Origin: Terriglobia bacterium
Lineage (GTDB): Bacteria > Acidobacteriota > Terriglobia > Terriglobales > Acidobacteriaceae
NCBI GenBank assembly: GCA_020073385.1
Contig: JAIQFH010000015.1
Span: 1-64,000 of the forward strand
DNA length: 64,000 nucleotides
Direction: 5' to 3'
In this document: one piece after another, positions 40,975 to 49,437 of the stretch
How the letters are laid out: each line of letters begins with the position of its first letter
How positions within the stretch are numbered: position 1 is the stretch's first letter
Translations under genes and position numbers: made by a program
The notes under the pieces: generated by a model
Databases searched by the model: none
What the model saw: the letters and a program-made list of their open reading frames with translations, nothing else
What the model was told of the DNA's origin: nothing

Positions 40975-43185
40975 TCAAGATCCTGCTTTGGCGCGGAGTG
41001 TGGTTACAGAGGCCTTGGGAAGCGTCATGAACTGCGTCCCTGAAGCCAGCGTTTTCGCGATGGGGGGCTCATTCGGATCTGGATGGCCGTTGGGCCCGTC
41101 CGACTTCCACATGTACTGATCGCTGCCGAAGGTGATCGTGGTGATTGGTCCAGTAAATGATCTGTGGGCAGCGTCATCGAAAGCAATGCGAACCTCGTGC
41201 GGGTTGGATTGATCTTTGTTGATCAGCATCAGTGACCAATTTCCGTCCGGGCGCTCAACGGAGTAGGCCGTGATGAGCGTATGGCCGGCGGCGTCCTGAA
41301 GATCGCAGGCTGCCGGATAGAGTTTATGGACTCCCGCCCGATGTTGCACCCACTCGAGGTTGATCAGGCGGCTAGCGTGGTACTGCGATGTGTAGGTCTT
41401 TACGTTGAGTTTCTCGTCGGCGACATAGTTGCCATAGGTGCCGAAGCCGTGGCATCCCGGACGCAGGGGTTCTGGTTGGATTGGCGAGTGATAGTAGACC
41501 GCTCCGCCGGCGGTGAGAAACGCCCCGACGCTGTCTGCGAGCCAGAGGGCGGCGAAGATGTCCGCCATCTGCTGGGCGTTGCCGTAAGTGACATTGCTCT
41601 CGGTGTTCATCATGGGGACGTTCGCGGGAAGGCCATCCTGACGCCACACGTCGAGAATGTGGCTGATCAGCTGCGGCTCACGAAATAAGTCGGCCCATAC
41701 GATCTCACACGGTGGATAGGGATAATGCTCGAAGCTCATGAAGGCCAGATCAGAGATACGGTTGCGCGCCTTCAGGTAATCAAGGAAGCGACCGAGCCAT
41801 GAGGTGCGGCCCTGCGCGTCTGGCCAGACCTTGATGTCTTCGTTTACGCCCTCGAAGACTGGGCCACCGAGCTTCAGGTTCGGATCGACCTTATGCATCG
41901 CGGCCGCGAACTGCAGATAGAGTTCCGCGTAGTCTTCGGGCAGCATGTACTGGCCGTCGGGTTCCTCGCCCATTTCTACGTACGAGATGGGAAAGCCACG
42001 CTTCTTCAGATACTCCATCTGTCCGGCAGCGTCATCCGGAGTTCCGTAGAGCAGCGAAATCGGGATCATCGCGGGCAGGTTGTTAGTGATGCCGCTGGTG
42101 AAGAACAGGTCGAGTCCGGTTTGGTCACCACGCGTGTCGATGTCTGTTTCGGAGTGCCACGGGTCGATGGAAGAGCACAACGTGACGGTTTGATTCTGAT
42201 CGGGACGGTGCTGGATCAGGTCGACGAATTCGCCCGCCGGAGTGACCGTTCCGACATAGATTTCGCGGATTGCGTATCCGGCTGCGCTGCGAGGATCCTT
42301 CGGGTCATGCGTGGCGTTGGGCCTCGTATCAACCGTATTCGACGATTCCGTCATCCAGATGCGCAGATGACGCGCGTTGATTGGAGATGAAGAGAGTTGT
42401 AGCGTTGCCGTGCCGCCCTTGCCGTCAGTGATCGCGCCGTTGGGAAACGCAGTCCAAATGCCCGAAGTCGGCCGCTCCATCGGTGAACTTTCCGCGCTGG
42501 CTTTCTCTGGCGCCCAGTACTGCACTTCATAGCGCCGCGCGTAGGGATCCATCCAGTCGATTCGAATGTGGGATACGGGCTCGTGTGATCCGAGATCGAT
42601 AACGATCCATTGAGGATGCTCCGAATCGGGCTGTCCGGTAAATTTGCTGGACAAGTACGGATTACTCTTCCAGAAGGTTTCTGGATTGCCGTCAGTAATC
42701 CGCGAGTAGCCGCGCTCGGCGCCGCCATTGCGCGTATGGCCGCGGTGCGGGAGAGGATATCCGTAAGAGTGGCGGATGGGCTCTTTCAGGTCCGTGCTGC
42801 CGGTGAAGTATCCACGCTTGTTGGCCAGATCACTCCAGGTGCCATTGGGATTCCAGTGCCAGGCTCCGATCGACAATTCTGTGTTCTGGCGGTAGGTGAT
42901 CGGGCCCCAACCGGCCGACAGGCACTGCTTGACCATCTCGGGCGTGTAGATCTTCTCGACAACATCGTGCGAGAGGATGTCCATGGAACTGCCGAGCGCC
43001 TGATCGGGATCGAAGAGGATGGGCTTCGCTGCAGAAGAGATGCGGACCGTGGACGCCGTCGAGCTGGCTTCGGGCGTCCCTGGCTCGCGCGCCGCGGTCA
43101 GAAGAGGGGCCGGAATGGCCGTTAGCGTCACGGCGGCGCTGGCGGCGCCAATAAATTTGCGGCGAGAGATGCTTGGGGTTTTCAT
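40975..43185 (-). CDS. Tat-exported glycoside hydrolase-like protein with F5/8C (discoidin) domain
   Basis: A 736-residue exported protein. The N-terminus has a twin-arginine signal (SISRRKFIGAASAAVTLTA). A discoidin-like carbohydrate-binding module lies about residues 165-300 (WKSNPYLSSKF, PQWIVIDLGSHEPVSHIRIDWMDPYARRYEVQYW). The remainder fits a clan GH-A barrel: ISYVEMGEEPDG, with candidate acid/base at Glu407-Glu408, and VPMMNTESN with candidate nucleophile Glu529, 120 residues apart as in GH39/GH51-like enzymes. A C-terminal beta domain follows. The substrate is unknown. The start at 43185 is set by the Tat motif. It is directly downstream (163 bp) of the TonB-dependent receptor, and both may serve glycan use. 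Confidence 0.7.
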   Translation of the reverse strand: MKTPSISRRKFIGAASAAVTLTAIPAPLLTAAREPGTPEASSTASTVRISSAAKPILFDPDQALGSSMDILSHDVVEKIYTPEMVKQCLSAGWGPITYRQNTELSIGAWHWNPNGTWSDLANKRGYFTGSTDLKEPIRHSYGYPLPHRGHTRNGGAERGYSRITDGNPETFWKSNPYLSSKFTGQPDSEHPQWIVIDLGSHEPVSHIRIDWMDPYARRYEVQYWAPEKASAESSPMERPTSGIWTAFPNGAITDGKGGTATLQLSSSPINARHLRIWMTESSNTVDTRPNATHDPKDPRSAAGYAIREIYVGTVTPAGEFVDLIQHRPDQNQTVTLCSSIDPWHSETDIDTRGDQTGLDLFFTSGITNNLPAMIPISLLYGTPDDAAGQMEYLKKRGFPISYVEMGEEPDGQYMLPEDYAELYLQFAAAMHKVDPNLKLGGPVFEGVNEDIKVWPDAQGRTSWLGRFLDYLKARNRISDLAFMSFEHYPYPPCEIVWADLFREPQLISHILDVWRQDGLPANVPMMNTESNVTYGNAQQMADIFAALWLADSVGAFLTAGGAVYYHSPIQPEPLRPGCHGFGTYGNYVADEKLNVKTYTSQYHASRLINLEWVQHRAGVHKLYPAACDLQDAAGHTLITAYSVERPDGNWSLMLINKDQSNPHEVRIAFDDAAHRSFTGPITTITFGSDQYMWKSDGPNGHPDPNEPPIAKTLASGTQFMTLPKASVTTLRAKAGS

Positions 43186-43300
43186 GGGAACGGGGAAGTA
43201 TAACGCCATGCGGCGCGGGAGTTTTTTATCTGCTGAAAACGTCGGAGGTTTTCTTGAGAGAGACTTCGGCAGCATCGCGCTGCCGCTCGGCTTCGCCTTC

Positions 43301-43337
43301 GCGGGACAGCCGAAGGCGGCTGTCCCCACATTGTCAT
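43301..43337. repeat. GGACAGCC palindromic repeat
   Basis: GGGACAGCCGAAGGCGGCT then GTCCCC forms a short palindrome followed by ACAT, matching the copies in mtaB (37138-37176) and imuB (4572-4632). It lies in the spacer between the receptor and the glycosidase-like gene. Confidence 0.8.
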
Positions 43338-43348
43338 TGTTCAGTCAT

Positions 43349-46300
43349 TCAGAAGACGAACTTCAGGGCTAACTGAATTTGCCGTGGAGCGTAGGCCGCG
43401 TTCGGCTTCATGAAATTGTTGGGCAACTTGTAGTAACCGGGATACGTCGCGATGTTGGCGGTGACCGAATCTTGCGCGAACGTGCTCGCGCTGGCGATCA
43501 TTCCGTTGGAAGTGATGGCGACGCGCTGATTGTCGCGGTTCAACAGATTGAACGACTCGGCCACCAGGTTGAGTTTGTAGCGCTCGTGGAAACGAATTGT
43601 GCGCGTGAGGCGAAGGTCCGTTGTGGCATAGTCAGGTCCGGTAAAGGCGTTGCGGCTGTATCCCGGGAGACGATCGTTGAGATCGTTGCCGTCCTGGTTG
43701 GGATCGCCGGAGACGGTTGCGTTCACCGGGCGGCCGGTGCCGTAGTTCACGACAGATGAAAGTTTCCAATCGTTGAAGAGGTGCCCGAGGAGTTCGTGTC
43801 CACGGTGAAAGAATCGAGGTTCGGCGGAGAAAGCTATAACGAAACGATGGCGTTGGTCGGTAACACTGGGGCCGCGCTCGGCGCTGGGCACATAGGAATT
43901 CTGCACGGTGGCAGGCTGGCCGGCGACCAGAGCGTCCTGCCCGTCATCCATTGCGCGGGCGTATGTGTAGGAAAGCCGGAAGTAAGTGCCGCGCGCAATG
44001 CGGCGGTTCATGGAGAGAGTCGCGCCATTGTAGTTGCTGGATGCGGCGCTCTGAAACTCGTTGATGGCGCCAAGTTGGGCAATAGGACGTCCGAGCGGAT
44101 TAATGCAGGGCGGCCACGGACACGTCAGCGTGCGGGTGAACTGCCAAGTCGAAAACGAATCGATGGTGTAGTAGCCGCCTTCGAAAGTCGAGCCGGTGGA
44201 ATCGAAGATCGGATAAGAGAGCGCAATTGGTTGCGGAAGGTTCACGTCGAGCGCGCGGATGAGATGCTCTCCGCGGACATTCAATAAGGAAAGCGAAACA
44301 GTCATGCGATTGGCGACTTCCTTCTCGATAGTCAAGCTGGACTGCTGTACCCGAGGAGTGACGAAATTCGGCGCAAACGCTGAGACCTCGTGAGTTACGC
44401 CTTGCGTGAATCCGGCGGGCAAGTTACAGTTTGCGCCGTCCAGAGGACAATTCACCAGCGGATTGGGATACGCGGGGAAGACCTGGTGATCGTAATAGTC
44501 GTTGTTTCTCAGGAAGACGTGAGAATCCGTGACGCCGTTCTCGGTCTGAACGATTGAGTTGTAGATCTGCGGGATGCGAACAAAGAAGATCCCGTATCCG
44601 CCGCGGATCACAAACGGACGCTTGTCTCCCAGAGAGTAGGCGAACCCGGCGCGCGGAGCGAAGTTGTACGGCTGAAATGGGAGCTTGCCGGAAGGCGGGA
44701 ATAGTGGACTTGAGACTACGCCCGCAGTCGTGAACGTCTGCAGATCCCAGCGTACGCCGAGGTTTAGAGCGAGCCGGTTAGTCACGCGAATGGTGTCTTG
44801 CGCGAAAGCGGCGTATTCGTTGGTGTCCGGACGCGAGCTGGCGCTACCGAAATTCTGGAGATAGTAGTGCGGGACCTGATGCGCATAGGCGCGAAGGGGT
44901 GTAAGCTGCAGTCCGCCCTGCCTCGGTTCGAATGTGAACGGGTCGACCTTGAGGGGATAAAAAAGGTATTCACCGCTCTGCTGGCTGGGGAAGAAGTCGT
45001 AGATCGAGGTTAACAGGGCGTCTGCGCCGAATTTCCACGTATTGCGGGAACCCTCAAAGCTGAGCGTGTCGGCCACGTGCAGCCGGTGCTCGCGCGTTTG
45101 GCGCGGCAGGATATTGGAGCGTCCCACACCGTCGAGGATCGTGGGAATCTTCACCAGCACATCACTGGAGTTGCTATAGGACTGCTGCTGATCGCGGGAG
45201 AACTGCACGCGGAAATGGCTGATCAGGCGCGACGTGATGCTGGAGGTCAGCGACAGGTTCGCGGTTTCAGTCGAGACGTGTTCCTCGCCATTATTGCTGA
45301 TGGAATTGTAGGTGACAGGACTGGCTGGATCGAGGAACACATTATTCGATCCCCAATACCGGGTAGTGTTCACACGCAACGCGAGTTGGTTGCGCGGGTT
45401 GAGGTTGATATCGAGCTTCGCGTAAGAAGAATTTCCAATTTGTGCGGCTGGATACTCGCCCGCAAGAGACGTAAGCTGCGCAGCAGCGCCAAAGACCAAG
45501 GCTTGGTCGGTAGCTTCGTAATCGCCGCCGCTGTAAGGTCCAGTGCTGGCCTGTGGAACGACGCGCGAGCTGCCGTTCAGAAATTCGACGACATTGGGCA
45601 CGTGAAAGATATGTTGATCGAATCCGGTGAAGAAGAAGATTTTGTTGCGCTTCAGAGGTCCGCCGATGGTGCCTCCGACCTGCTGCTGACGGTTGTGTGG
45701 TTTGAAGGCGAGAAATGGAACGGAGGCGCCAAACGAGCTGTCGCGGAGATAGTAGAACGCCGTACCATGCAGATGGTTCGAGCCCGATTTGGTTACCACA
45801 TTGACCACGGCGCCGCCGGATCGTCCTTGCTCAGCGCCGTAGGCATTCGAAGACACGCGAAATTCCTGCACGACTTCGGTGGAGAACTGATACGGCGCCC
45901 GATAGCGGCCGCGCGCCTGCGCGAAGAATGCATTGTTGTAATCACTGCCATCGACGAGAAAGGTGTTGTGCACCCCGCGAATACCGCCGAAGGATAGGTC
46001 GCCACTCGTAGCGGAAGTCAGGCCGCGGGGATCCTGTGTGACTCCGGGCGAGAACAGGGCGAGGTCTGAGAAACGGCGGCCATTCAACGGGAAGTCGTTC
46101 AAGGAGCGCTCATCGAGCAGGGTGGAGACGGCGCTCGGCTTGGTCTCAACCATCGCGGGTGCGCTCGATACGGTGAGGCTTTCCTGAGCGCCCGCAATCT
46201 TGACTCGAAATGCGAGTTCTGCCACGCCACCGACATCGACATGCAATGGGGGGCTAACCTGGGGCGACATGCCTTGCGCTTCCACTCGAGCGGAATAATC

Positions 46301-46546
46301 TCCGGGCGGCAGTAACTCCAGGGCGAAGTGACCTTCCGAATCGCTGGTTGCCGTGTATTGTGTGCCTGTCCCGGCGTTCACGAGCACGATCGAAGCCTGC
46401 GTCACGCGGGCGCCGGCGGGATCGACCACGGTGCCGCGAATCGATCCGGTGGCGGAGTCTTGTCCGGCGAGTTGGACTGGAGTGCCCAGTACAATCACGA
46501 GAGTGGAGAAAGCAAAAAGAAGAGAGGTAGTGCGGACTGCGAGCAT
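43349..46546 (-). CDS. TonB-dependent receptor with carboxypeptidase-regulatory-like domain
   Basis: A 1065-residue outer-membrane protein. A signal peptide (MLAVRTTSLLFAFSTLVIVL) is followed by a CarboxypepD_reg-like domain (GSIRGTVVDPAGARVTQASIVLVNAGTGTQYTATSDSEGHFALELLPPGDY), a plug domain (LLDERSLNDFPLNGRRFSDLALFSPGV; RGVHNTFLVDGSDYNNAFFAQ), and a long 22-strand barrel ending in the aromatic C-terminus LALKFVF. This is the oar-like receptor type that is greatly expanded in Acidobacteriota. The ligand is unknown, probably an oligosaccharide or peptide. It precedes a Tat-exported glycosidase-like gene on the same strand. Confidence 0.9.
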   Translation of the reverse strand: MLAVRTTSLLFAFSTLVIVLGTPVQLAGQDSATGSIRGTVVDPAGARVTQASIVLVNAGTGTQYTATSDSEGHFALELLPPGDYSARVEAQGMSPQVSPPLHVDVGGVAELAFRVKIAGAQESLTVSSAPAMVETKPSAVSTLLDERSLNDFPLNGRRFSDLALFSPGVTQDPRGLTSATSGDLSFGGIRGVHNTFLVDGSDYNNAFFAQARGRYRAPYQFSTEVVQEFRVSSNAYGAEQGRSGGAVVNVVTKSGSNHLHGTAFYYLRDSSFGASVPFLAFKPHNRQQQVGGTIGGPLKRNKIFFFTGFDQHIFHVPNVVEFLNGSSRVVPQASTGPYSGGDYEATDQALVFGAAAQLTSLAGEYPAAQIGNSSYAKLDINLNPRNQLALRVNTTRYWGSNNVFLDPASPVTYNSISNNGEEHVSTETANLSLTSSITSRLISHFRVQFSRDQQQSYSNSSDVLVKIPTILDGVGRSNILPRQTREHRLHVADTLSFEGSRNTWKFGADALLTSIYDFFPSQQSGEYLFYPLKVDPFTFEPRQGGLQLTPLRAYAHQVPHYYLQNFGSASSRPDTNEYAAFAQDTIRVTNRLALNLGVRWDLQTFTTAGVVSSPLFPPSGKLPFQPYNFAPRAGFAYSLGDKRPFVIRGGYGIFFVRIPQIYNSIVQTENGVTDSHVFLRNNDYYDHQVFPAYPNPLVNCPLDGANCNLPAGFTQGVTHEVSAFAPNFVTPRVQQSSLTIEKEVANRMTVSLSLLNVRGEHLIRALDVNLPQPIALSYPIFDSTGSTFEGGYYTIDSFSTWQFTRTLTCPWPPCINPLGRPIAQLGAINEFQSAASSNYNGATLSMNRRIARGTYFRLSYTYARAMDDGQDALVAGQPATVQNSYVPSAERGPSVTDQRHRFVIAFSAEPRFFHRGHELLGHLFNDWKLSSVVNYGTGRPVNATVSGDPNQDGNDLNDRLPGYSRNAFTGPDYATTDLRLTRTIRFHERYKLNLVAESFNLLNRDNQRVAITSNGMIASASTFAQDSVTANIATYPGYYKLPNNFMKPNAAYAPRQIQLALKFVF

Positions 46547-46699
46547 GAGATCGCCCCTGAGTGCGGAGATATGCTCGGAGGGATGGTCCAGCACCGTTAA
46601 CCGGACGTGCGCCAGACAGTCAACGGAGGAGAACCGGAGGGCGCGTTCTTGCGAAGCGCGGCCGGGAAGCTCCTCCGCCAAAATTGAGAAACCCAGTCC

Positions 46700-46705
46700 T
46701 GTATA
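46700..46705 (-). promoter_or_regulatory. Candidate extended -10 element for the TonB-dependent receptor
   Basis: Minus-strand TGCTATACA (TATACA at 46700-46705 with TG one base upstream) lies 154 bases before the receptor start, in the 295-bp gap between the receptor and the TIGR03118 gene. A -35 hexamer is not convincing. The remainder of the gap carries only the terminator at 46805. Confidence 0.35.
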
Positions 46706-46804
46706 GCATCGGCGAAAAAGTAGTTCTGTGATCCTAGGGATTTATTTGGACATGATTCCCGGAGTGGAAAATCAGATGCTGTGCTGTCTCAGCATGAAGA
46801 GAAG

Positions 46805-46833
46805 AATCCGAGGTGCACCACGCACCCCGGATT
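46805..46833 (-). terminator. Intrinsic terminator of the TIGR03118 gene
   Basis: Stem AATCCGAGGTGC (46805-46816) with GCACCCCGGATT (46822-46833), one mismatch in twelve, loop ACCAC. On the minus strand it begins nine bases after the stop and is followed by the T-rich CTTCTCTT. Confidence 0.75.
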
Positions 46834-46841
46834 GTTGTTTG

Positions 46842-48398
46842 TTAACGAACGGTGACAGAAACCGGAACGGAATGGCTCAAGCCACCTGACGTACCCGTAA
46901 TAGTCAGGGACGCCTGGTTGTTGGTCGGTGTGTGATTCGAATAGTTTCCGCATGCGACGGTGAACGTCATGCCCGTGGCAAGCAGAGCCAGAATGGCGAG
47001 CAACATCAGCTTCTTCCCTGCAGTCGATGTAACCTTGCTGCGGCGCACGGTGAACAGCGTCCCAAAGAGGCCCAGGCTTGAAAGCAAGAGCATTCCGGGA
47101 TGTCCGTAGCCTCCGCCCGGAGGTGTTGCTGCCGCAGAAACGGTCAGCGTGGAACTCGAGGCGTTTGATCCGGGTGAAATCGTGTTAGGAGCGAAGCTGC
47201 AGGTGAGTCCGGCGGCTGGCGTGCAAGAGAGAGCGATCTGGCCATTGAAGCCACCTACGGCCGCGGATCCAATCGTGAGCGTGGTCGAGCCTCCCGCAGT
47301 GACTGTCACGGCTTGCGCTGAAAGATTCAGCGAAAAATTCGGCCCGTTGACGGTCGTTGCAGGAACGAGAGTTGCGAATAAACCGCTCGTCTGGTTGGCG
47401 CCTCCAGCGGTGAAGTAGAGCGTGCTCGGATCGCCGGTGCCACCCTCTCCGAAGACCATATCCCAGAGGCCCGGGTTGACGATGACGTGGCCCGCGGAAT
47501 CCGTCACTTGACCTTTAAAGTTGCCGGCCGTGTCGTAGGCATTGATGGTGCCGTCTCCGAAATTGCCGACCAGTAGATCAGTGGAGAAGGTCCCAAAAGT
47601 TGCCGGAGTAATCACCATGCCCCACGGAGCATTCAAGGTGCCTCCCGTCGCGAAGTTGCGCGTGAAATTGCCTTCAGCGTCGAATGCGTCGATGATTCCC
47701 AACCCCGCCCCAATCACTGGATCGTGCTTGGCGGCATCCTGCATGGCGTAAGCAACCAGAATGACATTGGCGATTACCTTGACTCCGTGCGGCGCATACC
47801 CCGCCGGAAGGTGGGGATCGGTGAAATTGCCGGCAAGATGTGTCGGGTTGAAGTTGTGGTCGAACACATCGATTTTGCCGCTATTAAAGTTGGCAGCCAG
47901 AAGGAACGCACCCTCGTTGTTGTTTAGGAGAGCGAGGCCCTTGTAGACCGCGCCGGCGGCAGAGTTGTCGACTACGGTGAAGGCGTTGCCCTGACCCGTC
48001 CAGTTGGCGATGATGCCGTCCTCGGTATCGAACAGGAAGGCTCCATTGCCGAAGATTCCGGCCTGGGAGTTGGCAACTGCCCCCGTAGGGCAGCCTTGCG
48101 GGCAGGGATTGTGCGCGGCAACCGGGATGACCACCGTTGGCTGAGTCTTGTTCCCTTGCGCGTCATACAGCGTGGAAGTACCGCCGTTGTTGTTTGCGAC
48201 CCAGAAGGGCTGTCCCGGAATGAAGGAAATTCCCCACGGGTTCGACAGCTGCGCGTCAGTGTGGTTGGCCACACCGGCGGTGTTAGCGACCAGATTGGTT
48301 TGCGAGTAGCCATTCTGTTGAGCGAAGACCGAAGAAGCGCCCGCGATCGTGAGCAACCCGAGTATCACTGCCCGAAAAGTCAGTGTTTTGATTTGCAT
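46842..48398 (-). CDS. TIGR03118 family secreted beta-propeller protein
   Basis: A 518-residue exported protein: signal peptide (ILGLLTIAGASSVFAQ), then about 330 residues of a six-bladed propeller with the TIGR03118 pattern (TNLVANTAGVANHTDAQLSNPWGISFIPGQPFWVANNNGGTSTLYDAQG; APHGVKVIANVILVAYA; LNAPWGMVITPATFGTFSTDLLVGNFGDGTINAYD). After it comes an Ig-like strand set (GFNGQIALSCTPAAGLTCSFAP), two membrane-like segments (HPGMLLLSSLGLFGTLFTV; MLLAILALLATGMTFTVACG), and a final LTITGTSGGLSHSVPVSVTVR strand pair. The strong AGGAGGAAA before ATG fixes the start. Function unknown. Confidence 0.85.
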   Translation of the reverse strand: MQIKTLTFRAVILGLLTIAGASSVFAQQNGYSQTNLVANTAGVANHTDAQLSNPWGISFIPGQPFWVANNNGGTSTLYDAQGNKTQPTVVIPVAAHNPCPQGCPTGAVANSQAGIFGNGAFLFDTEDGIIANWTGQGNAFTVVDNSAAGAVYKGLALLNNNEGAFLLAANFNSGKIDVFDHNFNPTHLAGNFTDPHLPAGYAPHGVKVIANVILVAYAMQDAAKHDPVIGAGLGIIDAFDAEGNFTRNFATGGTLNAPWGMVITPATFGTFSTDLLVGNFGDGTINAYDTAGNFKGQVTDSAGHVIVNPGLWDMVFGEGGTGDPSTLYFTAGGANQTSGLFATLVPATTVNGPNFSLNLSAQAVTVTAGGSTTLTIGSAAVGGFNGQIALSCTPAAGLTCSFAPNTISPGSNASSSTLTVSAAATPPGGGYGHPGMLLLSSLGLFGTLFTVRRSKVTSTAGKKLMLLAILALLATGMTFTVACGNYSNHTPTNNQASLTITGTSGGLSHSVPVSVTVR

Positions 48399-48743
48399 TG
48401 TGTTTCCTCCTTTCGCGAATTACCCGGATCGGCTCCAGAACTGGTGGTTCGTGGTGCTGCTTTCAACGTTTCAGTCAGCTTGCGTCCGTTCTGCAATCCG
48501 CTTACAGGATTGAGGGTACGGACCGCATACAATCCGCGTGTCACCTCTGCGTCTTGACCTTGTAAAACGCGCGTAGCAATGTCCGCGGATAGTCTCCAGT
48601 TTGTAAAGAGCTATGCGAGGGCCGAAATATCAGCGTTTCTGCGTGCTGGAACGGCGCAGTCGCGCGGCCGGAATAAGCACGCCCACTCGGAAATCTGGTA
48701 TGTTGAGTGTCTTTATCTCTATGGAGAATTTTCAGGCGAGAAC
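48399..48743. other. Divergent 345-bp intergenic region
   Basis: Between the leftward TIGR03118 gene and the rightward carbonic anhydrase gene. The left end carries the AGGAGG ribosome site of the former. I saw no strong promoter pair or repeat in the rest. An open frame runs through the right half (from 48579), in phase with the carbonic anhydrase, but its translation is unlike the family and is not taken as coding. Confidence 0.5.
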
Positions 48744-49256
48744 GTGATTCGGTCCTTTAAGGGCGTGAAGCCGACGGTTCCGGCCAGTTGCTATGTCGAT
48801 GAATCGGCGCAGATTATCGGCGACGTTGTGCTGGGTGAGCATGCCTCGGTGTGGATGAACGCCGTGGTGCGCGGCGACGTGCACGAGATCAGGATCGGGG
48901 CGTACTCCAACGTGCAGGACAACAGCGTGCTGCACGGCATGAAGCAGCGATGGGGCGTATATCTCGGCGAGTATGTGACGGTCGGGCACTCGGTGACGCT
49001 GCACGGGTGCGTGATTGAGGATCGGTGCCTGATCGGCATGGGATCGATCATTCTGAATGGCGCACGGATCGGTGCGGGATCGATCATTGCCGCAGGAACT
49101 CTGATTCCGGAAAAGACGGTTGTGGAACCCGGATCGCTGTGGATGGGATCGCCAGGGAAGTTCCGCAAGAAGCTCGGTCCGGAAGAGGATGAGATGATTC
49201 TGCGGTATGCGAGGAATTATCTTGGATATAAAGACGAGTATTTGAAGGAGAGGTAG
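48744..49256 (+). CDS. Gamma-class carbonic anhydrase family protein
   Basis: A 170-residue left-handed beta-helix protein of the YrdA/gamma-carbonic-anhydrase family. The metal-ligand histidines are present in NSVLHGMKQ and VTVGHSVTLHGC, and the hexapeptide-repeat pattern runs through IIGDVVLGEHASVWMNAVVRGDVHEIRIGAYSNVQDN. The C-terminal helix is EDEMILRYARNYLGYKDEYL. Members hydrate CO2 or are inactive in this respect. The start GTG at 48744 is chosen as homology begins with (M)IRSFKG; a longer in-frame start is possible. It lies upstream of hisS, with a 145-bp palindromic element between. Confidence 0.88.
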   Translation: MIRSFKGVKPTVPASCYVDESAQIIGDVVLGEHASVWMNAVVRGDVHEIRIGAYSNVQDNSVLHGMKQRWGVYLGEYVTVGHSVTLHGCVIEDRCLIGMGSIILNGARIGAGSIIAAGTLIPEKTVVEPGSLWMGSPGKFRKKLGPEEDEMILRYARNYLGYKDEYLKER

Positions 49257-49276
49257 GTATTACCGAGTACCGAGAA

Positions 49277-49421
49277 TTGTCATCCTGAGCGGAGCGGGCA
49301 GGTGAGCATAGCGAACCGGCCTGCGGAGTCGAAGGATCCCTATAGCGAATGATGCGTCGAAGGAGCTAGGGATCCTTCGACTCCGCGAGCTCATTCGAGC
49401 TCGCTTGCGCTCAGGATGACA
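49277..49421. repeat. Variable-stem palindromic element, paired arms, just before hisS
   Basis: Left arm begins TTGTCATCCTGAGCGGAGCG and ends GGAGTCGAAGGATCCC; its stem is imperfect. The right arm (49366-49421) has CTAGGGATCCTTCGACTC, an 8-bp stem GCGAGCTC (49385-49392) with GAGCTCGC (49397-49404), and CGCTCAGGATGACA. It ends 16 bases before the hisS start, so it occupies the place where a promoter or leader would lie. Confidence 0.9.
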
Positions 49422-49437
49422 GGCGATAACAAACCAT

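Noticed and set aside
48579-48743. Longer N-terminus for the gamma carbonic anhydrase
   Set aside because: Homology begins at the GTG at 48744 and the upstream residues are cysteine- and serine-rich without family similarity.
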